Of a DNA stretch of 64,000 nt, positions 18,345 to 25,203 are shown one piece after another (position 1 is the stretch's first letter; every line of letters starts with the position of its first letter). The notes beneath the pieces are model-generated. The model was not told the origin of the DNA and searched no databases. It worked only from the letters and a program-made list of their open reading frames with translations. Source of the stretch: Cognatilysobacter tabacisoli (lineage in GTDB: Bacteria; Pseudomonadota; Gammaproteobacteria; Xanthomonadales; Xanthomonadaceae); the NCBI RefSeq assembly GCF_003586305.1, contig NZ_KZ987400.1, positions 406,635 to 470,634 of the forward strand, given 5' to 3'. A program made the position numbers and the translations under genes.

Positions 18345-18797
18345 TCAAGCCGCCGACCGCGCGATTAGGTCGTCCGTCCAAGAGCTCCTAGAGGCAGACG
18401 CTCGCGCCGAAAGCGGAGCCTCGATCCATTCCACGGCGATGGCTTCCAGGTCCGTCGAATTCTGGGGGAAGAACGGCCCGCCAGGTTTGCCGAGAAACCA
18501 GTCGCCCTGGAGCTCACCGCACTCGCATACGTTGCCGAAGTAAACGAAGCCCGCGGTATCCGACTCCACTGCTCGTATCCCAGGCGCGCTGCTCAGCCAC
18601 GCAGACCGGGCAACCTCGTCCATCGCTTCGACATACATCAGGAGGGCGCTATCCCCGACCTCGCTCCATTCGCCTTCCTCGCACTCTTCATACGACGGAA
18701 CCATGAGCGCGGAAACGGTAATGCGCGCCTGGCAGCGGTGGCACTCTGTACACGATTTCAAGATTGCAAACTTGGGCGCACGCAGAGATGGGGTCAT
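18345..18797 (-). CDS. Small Cys-rich protein of unknown function
   Basis: 150 aa. Cysteines near the N-terminus (CTECHRC) and in the middle (VCECGE) could bind one zinc ion. It is acidic in between (EECEEGEWSEVGD) and matches no family I know. It is the first gene of the operon leading to DUF3427-DUF3883, MazG-like and EVE-HNH, with 49 bp before the next start. It is divergent from the gene at 18952, so the 154-bp gap probably holds both promoters. Confidence 0.6.
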   Translation of the reverse strand: MTPSLRAPKFAILKSCTECHRCQARITVSALMVPSYEECEEGEWSEVGDSALLMYVEAMDEVARSAWLSSAPGIRAVESDTAGFVYFGNVCECGELQGDWFLGKPGGPFFPQNSTDLEAIAVEWIEAPLSARASASRSSWTDDLIARSAA

Positions 18798-18929
18798 GCG
18801 TTTAGCCTATCAGCGGTAGGTCCTTGAGAGCACAGAGCCACACGAAGGTACCTGCTCAGCGTACTTGTGGCCTGGGGTTGCTGCCATGCCGCCTACGTGC
18901 GGCTGTCCTGCAGCCCCAAGGTTCTATCC

Positions 18930-18951
18930 GAAGAGGGAAGAGGGAAGAGGG
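18930..18951 (+). repeat. Three tandem GAAGAGG-type heptamers at a ribosome-binding site
   Basis: The purine heptamer AAGAGGG repeats three times and abuts the ATG of the next gene, providing overlapping Shine-Dalgarno sequences. Slippage here could alter translation initiation spacing. Confidence 0.6.
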
Positions 18952-19467
18952 ATGAGCATTCACAAGGGCCGTCGCAGGCCCTCCATCTATGAGTCCAATC
19001 GCGTTGGGCCGCCGATCACTCCGGACGATTTCGTCAAGACCGCCGCTTCGTTGCGTGCAGTGCTGGCCATGGCACAGATGACATTCCAGGGTCATGAACA
19101 GGACATGCAAGAGGCCTGGAAGCGCCTGGGCCGCGAGCTCAGCGCGGAGATCGGCAGTCAATGGAGCTTGCTCACCGCGATGCAGTACCTCACGGGCCAG
19201 CGCGCTGATAAAGCCGTTCAACACTGGCTTCCCGCCTTCGAACGCTCTGGGTTGACGCGGGGTCGAATCGAGGCGCTCGTCGCGCTCGCCAACGAGTACT
19301 GCGCCAACGGGGTCCCCGGCAAGACATTGAGCTCTGGACTTCTGGTCGACGCGTATCGGCAGCGACCGATGTCTCCTGAGGCGATCTTGGACCTCTTCGA
19401 CCTTCCTGCGGACGTTATCGACCGAGTCAAGAGGGACGTCGCACAAGGCTCTCTCAATTCGCTCTAG
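18952..19467 (+). CDS. Hypothetical island protein
   Basis: 171 aa from the ATG directly after the purine repeat; an upstream in-frame extension to 18865 has no support. The sequence is mainly helical in appearance (TPDDFVKTAASLRAVLAMAQ, EAWKRLGREL) with no transmembrane segment and no recognised domain. Its stop TAG shares bases with the converging gene's stop (19464-19467). It is divergent from the Cys-rich gene. Confidence 0.55.
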   Translation: MSIHKGRRRPSIYESNRVGPPITPDDFVKTAASLRAVLAMAQMTFQGHEQDMQEAWKRLGRELSAEIGSQWSLLTAMQYLTGQRADKAVQHWLPAFERSGLTRGRIEALVALANEYCANGVPGKTLSSGLLVDAYRQRPMSPEAILDLFDLPADVIDRVKRDVAQGSLNSL

Positions 19468-20192
19468 CCACCCGCCGACTGCGACGGCGTTGGTGGCGTG
19501 GCTAGGCTTCTCGCCTCGGCTTCCTGGTCCGGCATCGGCTTCTGCTGCTCTGGCGAAACGCTTCGATGCTCGTCTGCCGTAGCTAACGACGCCGGGTGAG
19601 CCGCCATTACCTCGTCCAGAAGCGGACGCAGGCTAAAGAAGCAAGTTGCGTAGTCCGAAAGTCCCAGTTGACACGACGGCCTGCCGGTGACGTTTTCGAC
19701 CCATTCCACCGTCTCACTGGCAAGGGCGATCTGCTGCACGTGTGCTCTGCAGGCAGTGAGCAGTTGATGAAGGATGGGGCCGTACGCAAAGGCGCCTAAT
19801 CGATGCATGTCTCGCGGGAGGGCGCTTCGCAGTATGGGCCCGGCCCTTCCGTGTTGCACGACATGCCCAATCTCTTCGTCAAGGAAAAAGCCGAAACATG
19901 TGTGTACCTCGTTCTCTCGCCGGGCATGATCCATCTCGATTCGCGCGACCACGTGGCTGAAGCGGTGGTTCCGTGCGTCTGCGACCGCTGCGTAAGCCCG
20001 TCCCACCTCCACGTCTAAGACCAGTCGGACACTCTGTCCTGAACGTTGTGCAATCAACCACGCATTCCGAAGGCAGTTGTGCCGAAGCTCGTTACAGAAT
20101 TCCCAGTACGCCTGGCTGTCAAGCCTCGCAATTGCTCTCTGAGGGAGATGGAGCAGGGGTAGGTTTCCAATCACAGGGTGCAGGAAGCTCAT
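19464..20192 (-). CDS. Hypothetical protein translationally coupled to the HTH gene
   Basis: 242 aa. The ATG at 20192-20190 overlaps the TGA of the preceding HTH gene (ATGA), so that start is chosen over a longer upstream reading. The sequence contains CFGFFLDEEIGHVVQHG and many His/Cys residues, but there is no clear metalloprotease or nuclease motif. The C-terminus is Gln/Pro/Ser-rich and probably unstructured. It is probably regulated with the HTH gene through the palindrome at 20653. Function unknown. Confidence 0.6.
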   Translation of the reverse strand: MSFLHPVIGNLPLLHLPQRAIARLDSQAYWEFCNELRHNCLRNAWLIAQRSGQSVRLVLDVEVGRAYAAVADARNHRFSHVVARIEMDHARRENEVHTCFGFFLDEEIGHVVQHGRAGPILRSALPRDMHRLGAFAYGPILHQLLTACRAHVQQIALASETVEWVENVTGRPSCQLGLSDYATCFFSLRPLLDEVMAAHPASLATADEHRSVSPEQQKPMPDQEAEARSLATPPTPSQSAGG

Positions 20193-20641
20193 TGGCTGCT
20201 CTCCCCAGTTTCGGCAGCGAAGGCGCGACTTTCTGCCAATCGCAGGATCATGACTTCCGTGGAAGTGAGCGGCGCCGCAGCTTCCGCCCGCACATCTCGC
20301 AGGTCGACCCTGTCGAGGAAGCACTGAATCGCCTTGAGTCGAGATTCGTGTGGACCCTCCGCAGTTAGCTTGACGAGTTGGCTCACCACGAATTGGTGTC
20401 GCATCGGTGCTGTCGAGCGCAGATCATCTTCCATCTCGCGGATCAACTCGTCGAGCTTCGCTCGAAAGAGGGTGTTCCGATTCTTCCACTCGCTGACCGT
20501 TTGCCTCGTTACGCCGAGCTCCTGGGCAACGTCGCTTAGATCCTTGCCTGCGACGATCATTTCGAGGGCCTTGAGTTGTATGGGCTTAAGTCTGGCGGGG
20601 CTCGCACGTCGCGTAGGGCCCGGGCTGATGGTGTTCGGCAT
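20189..20641 (-). CDS. HTH DNA-binding protein, terminase-small-subunit-like
   Basis: 150 aa from the ATG at 20641, which has GGAG 8 nt upstream. An alternative TTG at 20668 lies inside a palindrome and is unlikely. The N-terminal third has a homeodomain-like HTH (LKALEMIVAGKDLSDVAQELGVTRQTVSEWKN), as in phBC6A51-type proteins and phage small terminase subunits. The C-terminal part is helical. With no large terminase in the island, a regulatory role is more likely. The island palindrome sits 12 bp upstream of its start, so autoregulation is a reasonable guess. It overlaps the next gene by ATGA. Confidence 0.7.
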   Translation of the reverse strand: MPNTISPGPTRRASPARLKPIQLKALEMIVAGKDLSDVAQELGVTRQTVSEWKNRNTLFRAKLDELIREMEDDLRSTAPMRHQFVVSQLVKLTAEGPHESRLKAIQCFLDRVDLRDVRAEAAAPLTSTEVMILRLAESRAFAAETGESSQ

Positions 20642-20652
20642 GTCGTCTCCGA

Positions 20653-20668
20653 GTGCAATTAATTGCAA
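20653..20668. promoter_or_regulatory. Island palindrome copy 5 (GTGCAA-N4-TTGCAA)
   Basis: 16-bp site with spacer TTAA, 12 bp upstream of the HTH gene start. Here a bound protein would block transcription or ribosome access, making the HTH protein the leading candidate for binding the motif. Confidence 0.6.
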
Positions 20669-20712
20669 TCTCCAGTGGTGCGCGGCAGGGCAGCCTGCCG
20701 CGCCTGGATGGG

Positions 20713-21021
20713 TCAGCGCGCGAGATCGCTGCGGCAGGCGAATCCGCCGTAAAGGCGAATTTCGTCCTCCGCTCTCACCGGCCCGCCCGCAGGGCCTTGC
20801 CGGGTTCGAACGCCCAGCGTGGAGTCCATTCGAAAGTCCTGCGACTCCGAATGGATGGCCGCAGCCGGAGTCGCCGGCTCGGTAAGGGCGCGGAGCCCCT
20901 CGTGGAGGCGTGCGTGCTGGCTTCGCTCATGCTCAAACTCGGCGGCCGCATCCGCCTCCTTCTGGCGAGCGAGCTCCTGAAGCTCAAAGCTGAGTTGGTC
21001 GAGGGTCCTGACGCGGCTCAT
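20713..21021 (-). CDS. Small coiled-coil protein
   Basis: 102 aa. The first 50 residues (FELQELARQKEADAAAEFEHERSQ) suggest a coiled coil. There is no known domain. Its ATG at 21021-21019 overlaps the TGA of the preceding AlpA-like gene (ATGA), indicating coupling. It lies between the AlpA-like and HTH genes in the integrase-proximal regulatory module. Confidence 0.55.
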   Translation of the reverse strand: MSRVRTLDQLSFELQELARQKEADAAAEFEHERSQHARLHEGLRALTEPATPAAAIHSESQDFRMDSTLGVRTRQGPAGGPVRAEDEIRLYGGFACRSDLAR

Positions 21022-21227
21022 GGGGTGGCCTGTCGTTTGCTTACCGAATAGGCCATCCGGAACGCATCAAGGTCAGCGAACTGGTAGCGAAATGTACGTG
21101 CCCCATACTTCTGGTAAACGGGTCCGAGCCCGTTCTGTCGCCAACGACGGAGTGTCGAGCAGCTGACCCCCAGATAGGCCGCAGCATGTTTGGATCTAAG
21201 GCCGTACGTCTCGATTGCGCTTTTCAT
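21018..21227 (-). CDS. AlpA/MerR-type HTH protein, probable excisionase or regulator
   Basis: 69 aa from the ATG at 21227; a TTG at 21251 would add 8 residues. SKHAAAYLGVSCSTLRRWRQNG is a winged-helix/MerR-like HTH, and the tail (KYGARTFRYQFADLDAF) matches the Xis/AlpA layout. These proteins bind near attachment sites or activate integrase. It is 80 bp downstream of the integrase stop and on the same strand. Confidence 0.75.
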   Translation of the reverse strand: MKSAIETYGLRSKHAAAYLGVSCSTLRRWRQNGLGPVYQKYGARTFRYQFADLDAFRMAYSVSKRQATP

Positions 21228-21306
21228 TTTCTTGGTCTCGACTGTGCGCAAAAGAGCGCGGGAGACCCTAAGAGATCACCTCCAACATCACCTGCCAACA
21301 CAAGAC

Positions 21307-22569
21307 TCAGGGGTGTTGCGACCTAAGAAAGCTGCTCACCGCAGCTTCGACGCGCGGTGGGTACGTCACTGCGCGTGCCGTCGCCCTCTGGGTGGTCTCC
21401 GTGCTTCCGCCGGAGTAAAGGGTGAAGGCGAGCGTCGGTAGGGCGTGTCCCACATAACGCGCGAGGTGCACCTGGTCCACGCCCAAGTTCTCCATCCGCG
21501 TGATGAAGGTGCGGCGCAGCGAGTGAAAGTCTGTCTCGCCACAAAGCCCCACCTTATTCCGGTGGTACCTGAAGGCTTGTCCGACGTGCCAGGACAGCTT
21601 CTTGTCGTAGCCCCCACCCCTGAGCTCGGGAAAGAGCTGCGCCGATGCGGGAGCACTTCTACGGGTGCGCGACCTGAGGATCGCGACGGGGATGTGATGC
21701 GCCACCGCCAAGTTCCGAACCCCGGCGGTCGTTTTGGTCCTTGTGATCTGGACAATCGCGACCCCACGATCCCAGCGGACGTCGGCGTGCGTCAGTGAGC
21801 AAAGCTCGTTGATTCGGGCGCCAGTGAAGAGGCCTAGCGCCATCACTTCACGAAGTGCAGGGTAGGTCGGAGAACCCGAGAACAGACGGAGCAGCTCAGT
21901 CATGGTGTAAGGGCGCTTTTTGGCCCCTACGCGTGCGTTGCCCGAATTTCGAATGCGGAAGCCAGACCAAGGATTCACGCCGTTGGCCACGAACCTTCGT
22001 GTGGCCATCCATGCCCAGAAGGCGCCTAAGGCGCTGAGCTTGCGGCGACGCGTGCTGGGACTGTCTGCCGACTGCCGAAGGCGTTCATCAACATACTGCG
22101 CCGCCAAGGCGGGCGTGACGACAGTGGGACTGCGGTTGCCACCTAGGAAGTCTCGAAGTTCGGCATACGCCTGCCGCCGCTGAAAACTGGTGGTCTTGAG
22201 GCAACCGGTGCTGTCGATCCACTTGTCGAGTAGACCATCCAGGCTGTTTTCGGTCGGCAGTTGCGCGTGTGCAATTAATTGCACGGCGGCCGCTTCTGTC
22301 GAGAAGCAGTCGACTGCACTTTGGGGATGAGGGCCGGCAAGTGGGGGCATGGCAGGGCGGGGACCCGGCGAGGTCGAACGAAGGACCTCGAGATGCCCCC
22401 AGATCTGGGCCAACGCAGCCCATTTCCGCTGGGCCGCTTGATCCAGGTCACGGGTGCCTAGCGCCCGTCGGATATGGGTGTTCCCCACACGCCCTTGCAG
22501 CCCGCGGGGGACTTTCACCCTGACGTACCAGGACTGGCCCAACCGCTGGAGGTACTTCGTCTTGCTCAC
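21307..22569 (-). CDS. Tyrosine integrase of the rho island
   Basis: 420 aa with a GTG start and a GGCGGGGG ribosome-binding-site-like run upstream. The N-terminal region (SWYVRVKVPRGLQGRVG, HIRRALGTRD) is the arm-binding type. A core-binding SAM-like region occupies about 110-205. Catalytic residues are visible: Arg in LFTGARINELCSLTHADV, His-x-x-Arg in FHSLRRTFITRM, His in YVGHA and Tyr in LYSGG. It recombines the attachment site in rho. It lies in the same orientation as rho, 136 bp downstream of its stop, with no clear terminator between. One island palindrome (22269) falls inside its coding sequence. Confidence 0.93.
   Translation of the reverse strand: MSKTKYLQRLGQSWYVRVKVPRGLQGRVGNTHIRRALGTRDLDQAAQRKWAALAQIWGHLEVLRSTSPGPRPAMPPLAGPHPQSAVDCFSTEAAAVQLIAHAQLPTENSLDGLLDKWIDSTGCLKTTSFQRRQAYAELRDFLGGNRSPTVVTPALAAQYVDERLRQSADSPSTRRRKLSALGAFWAWMATRRFVANGVNPWSGFRIRNSGNARVGAKKRPYTMTELLRLFSGSPTYPALREVMALGLFTGARINELCSLTHADVRWDRGVAIVQITRTKTTAGVRNLAVAHHIPVAILRSRTRRSAPASAQLFPELRGGGYDKKLSWHVGQAFRYHRNKVGLCGETDFHSLRRTFITRMENLGVDQVHLARYVGHALPTLAFTLYSGGSTETTQRATARAVTYPPRVEAAVSSFLRSQHP
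22269..22284. promoter_or_regulatory. Island palindrome copy 6 (GTGCAA-N4-TTGCAC), inside integrase
   Basis: A perfect 16-bp palindrome with spacer TTAA, within the integrase coding region about 290 bp after its start. Its intragenic location suggests possible roadblock regulation of the integrase. Confidence 0.5.
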
Positions 22570-22608
22570 TTGCCCCCGCCTTCACGGTCAGGGGGCTTCT
22601 TGCTGCTC

Positions 22609-22630
22609 GGGGGTCAAACTTGGGGGTCAA
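22609..22630 (+). repeat. Paired GGGGGTCAA repeat, right arm-type site
   Basis: GGGGGTCAA at 22609-22617 and 22622-22630, with a 4-bp spacer, in the same orientation and layout as at 1458-1479. It lies between the integrase start and the right attachment repeat. Confidence 0.7.
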
Positions 22631-22701
22631 ATTTTGGCGTGACCCGCCTCGCTGCCCAGGCCCTGCCGCCGAAGCGGAGGGCCCCATACGCTTACCCCGA
22701 G

Positions 22702-22806
22702 GGACTCAGCGCTTCATCGAGCTGAAGAACTCGTCGTTCGACTTGGTGGTCTTCATCTTGTCGAGCAGGAACTCCATCGCGCCGATCTCGTCCATGCCGT
22801 GCAGCA
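22702..22806. repeat. attR-side 105-bp direct repeat (functional rho 3' end)
   Basis: Perfect copy of 1307-1411. It contains the rho stop codon and the last ~34 codons of the intact gene. The element therefore carries a rho 3' end that restores the target. Confidence 0.93.
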
Positions 22807-24421
22807 GCTTGCGCAGGATCCAGATCTTCTGCAGCAGCTCCGGTTCGATCAGCAGGTCCTCGCGGCGGGTGCCGCTGCGGTTGATGTCGATGGCCGGGTA
22901 CACGCGCTTCTCGGCGATGCGGCGGTTCAGGTGCACTTCCGAGTTGCCGGTGCCCTTGAACTCCTCGTAGATCACCTCGTCCATCTTCGAGCCGGTGTCG
23001 ATCAGCGCGGTCGCGATGATGGTCAGCGAGCCGCCCTCCTCGACGTTGCGCGCGGCGCCGAAGAAGCGCTTCGGCCGGTGCAGGGCGTTGGCGTCGACGC
23101 CGCCGGTCAGCACCTTGCCCGAGCTCGGCACGACGTTGTTGTAGGCGCGGGCCAGGCGGGTGATCGAGTCGAGCAGGATCACCACGTCCTTCTTGTGTTC
23201 GACCAGACGCTTGGCGCGCTCGATCACCATCTCGGCGACCTGCACGTGGCGCGCGGCCGGCTCGTCGAAGGTCGAGGAGACCACTTCGCCGCGCACGGTG
23301 CGCTGCATCTCGGTCACTTCTTCCGGGCGCTCGTCGACCAGCAGCACGATCAGGTGCACGTCCGGGTGGTTCGACGTGATCGCCGTGGCGACCTGCTGCA
23401 TCATCATCGTCTTGCCGGCCTTCGGCGGCGACACGATCAGCGCGCGCTGGCCTTTGCCCTGCGGCGCCATCAGGTCGAGGATGCGGCCGGTGATGTCCTC
23501 GGTCGAACCGTCGCCGCGCTCGAGCTTGAACTTGCGGCGCGGGAACAGCGGCGTCAGGTTCTCGAACAGGACCTTGTTCTTGCTCGCTTCCAGCGGCTCG
23601 CCGTTGATCGTGTCGACCACCGACAGCGCGAAGTAGCGCTCGCCGTCCTTCGGCCAGCGGATGCGGCCGGACAGGTGGTCGCCGGTGCGCAGGTTGAAGC
23701 GGCGGATCTGGCTCGGCGAGATGTAGGTGTCGTCCGGGCCGGCCAGGTAGCTGGCCTCGAGCGCGCGCAGGAAGCCGAAGCCGTCCGGCAGGATCTCGAG
23801 CACGCCGTCGGCGACGACGCCTTCGCCGTGGCGCGTCAGCACCTTCAGGACCGCGAAGATCACGTCCTGCTTGCGCGCGCGGGCGACGCCTTCCTGGATC
23901 TGCAGCTGCTCGGCGACCTCGAGCAGGCGCGGGGTCGGCATGCGCTTGAGGTCGGACAGGCTGTAGGTGGGGAAGCCCTCGGGCACCTGCGGGTGCGGGC
24001 GCGGCACGAACTGCTCGTTACCGGCGCCTTCGTCGCCCATCCCGCCGTCGCGGCCGGGCCGGTCGCGGTTGCGGTCACGGCGATTGCGGAAGCGGTCGCG
24101 GCGGTTGCCGCGGTTGCCGCCTTCGCCGTCCTGCCCCTGGCCGCCGTCGCTGCCGTCGTTGCGTCCACCCTGGCGAGGCTCGCCCTGGGCGTTCTGCGGG
24201 TTGTGCTGGTGCTGGCCCTGCGGGGACTGGCCCGGCTGCGGCTGGCCCTGGCCGGCGTTCTGCGGCGCGGCGGGCGGGGTGGACGCGGCGGGCGGCGGCG
24301 GGGCGGCCTGCGGCGCGCTGGGCGCTTCGCTGGCGGCCGGTGCGGCGTCGGCCTTGCTCACGCGCGGCTTGCGCACGCGCTTCTCGGCGTTATCGCCGGC
24401 GTCGGGGGTCTGGTCGGACAA
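22706..24421 (-). CDS. rho: Transcription termination factor Rho
   Basis: 571 aa. Motifs include [11 protein letters not shown] (Walker A), [31 protein letters not shown] and [14 protein letters not shown]. The N-terminal 130 residues form a low-complexity Gln/Asn/Gly/Arg-rich insert, which makes this much longer than the E. coli protein (about 419 aa) and is seen in high-GC lineages. The start appears to be TTG at 24421 with GAGG about 10 nt upstream; no ATG is available before residue 125. The final codons come from the integrated element's att repeat. trxA lies upstream in the same direction, which is conserved gammaproteobacterial synteny. Confidence 0.95.
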   Translation of the reverse strand: MSDQTPDAGDNAEKRVRKPRVSKADAAPAASEAPSAPQAAPPPPAASTPPAAPQNAGQGQPQPGQSPQGQHQHNPQNAQGEPRQGGRNDGSDGGQGQDGEGGNRGNRRDRFRNRRDRNRDRPGRDGGMGDEGAGNEQFVPRPHPQVPEGFPTYSLSDLKRMPTPRLLEVAEQLQIQEGVARARKQDVIFAVLKVLTRHGEGVVADGVLEILPDGFGFLRALEASYLAGPDDTYISPSQIRRFNLRTGDHLSGRIRWPKDGERYFALSVVDTINGEPLEASKNKVLFENLTPLFPRRKFKLERGDGSTEDITGRILDLMAPQGKGQRALIVSPPKAGKTMMMQQVATAITSNHPDVHLIVLLVDERPEEVTEMQRTVRGEVVSSTFDEPAARHVQVAEMVIERAKRLVEHKKDVVILLDSITRLARAYNNVVPSSGKVLTGGVDANALHRPKRFFGAARNVEEGGSLTIIATALIDTGSKMDEVIYEEFKGTGNSEVHLNRRIAEKRVYPAIDINRSGTRREDLLIEPELLQKIWILRKLLHGMDEIGAMEFLLDKMKTTKSNDEFFSSMKR

Positions 24422-24672
24422 GCGTGGAATCCTCGCTAAGCGGCGAGCGCCCGCGGTGCGCGAGCGGGACGTCAGGGACGTGGGTGATTGGGTGGTGTTG
24501 CGAGAGGGGCGCGGCGTCGGCCCACTGAGTCAGGACGCCGGGGTGAGGCGAAACTAGCACCGGCGCCGCGGGCCGCGCAAGCCGGCGCGGCGCTTTGTTC
24601 AGGTCGTCGGGGGCGGCCTGGCGCCCCGCGGGCCCGCGCCGGGCGGCGCGGGCGGGTCCGTGCGACCGGCGC

Positions 24673-24999
24673 TCAGAGCGCCTTGTCGATCATCTGGCTC
24701 AGCTGGGCCTTGCCGACCGCGCCGATCTGCTGCGAGTGGATCTGGCCGTCCTTGAACAGCAGCAGCATCGGGATCGAGCGCACGTGGTACTTCATCGCGC
24801 TGGCGCGGTTGTGGTCGACGTTGACCTTCACGATCTTGGCCTTGCCGGCATACGTGTCGGCCAGTTCGTCCAGCGCCGGGGCGATCATCTTGCACGGGCC
24901 GCACCACTCGGCCCAGAAGTCGACCAGCACGGGCTCGGCCGACTGCAGCACGACGGCGTCGAAATCGGCATCGCCGACATGCATCACTTTCTCGCTCAC
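24673..24999 (-). CDS. trxA: Thioredoxin 1
   Basis: 108 aa, standard length. It contains the WCGPCK active site, the [14 protein letters not shown] context and a cis-Pro in RSIPMLLLF. It is a cytosolic disulfide reductase. GTG start with AGGAG 7 nt upstream. It precedes rho on the same strand, 250 bp apart, and is divergent from rhlB across a 200-bp region. Confidence 0.95.
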   Translation of the reverse strand: MSEKVMHVGDADFDAVVLQSAEPVLVDFWAEWCGPCKMIAPALDELADTYAGKAKIVKVNVDHNRASAMKYHVRSIPMLLLFKDGQIHSQQIGAVGKAQLSQMIDKAL

Positions 25000-25203
25000 G
25001 GGGGTCTCCTGCGGTGGTGGTCCGGCCGCCGGGCCGGCGCCGGGCGGTCGATGGCGTTAAACTGGGGCGTTTCGCGGCGGCTTCAAGGGCGCTGCGCCCG
25101 CGGCGGGGAAGCCCCCGATCGCCCACGGCAGTCTGCTTCGCCGACGCCACCCACGCAAGCGCAGTCCGCGCGCATGCCCTACTCGAAGACGCCCCCAAGA
25201 CGC

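Larger units (their letters stand above)
1412..22701. mobile_element. Integrative defence island in rho, about 21.3 kb
   Basis: The region is bounded by the 105-bp direct repeats of the rho 3' end and carries a tyrosine integrase at its right end. GC content is visibly lower than in the flanks. The cargo consists of helicase-nuclease, DUF4236, FRG, SIR2, a membrane-anchored unknown, serine recombinase, EVE-HNH, MazG-like and DUF3427-DUF3883 genes, plus small regulators. No conjugation, capsid or packaging operon is present. It could be a mobilisable genomic island or a satellite-like element; which of these is not resolved by sequence alone. Confidence 0.93.

Noticed and set aside
20642-20668. 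TTG start for the HTH gene at 20668
   Set aside because: The TTG is part of the recurrent palindrome. The ATG at 20641 has a proper GGAG upstream.
22799-24439. Long plus-strand open frame antisense to rho
   Set aside because: Mirror frame of a GC-rich gene; Val/Asp/Leu/Ala repetitive composition and no homology. The same applies to the long antisense frames over rhlB, priA, topA and sppA.
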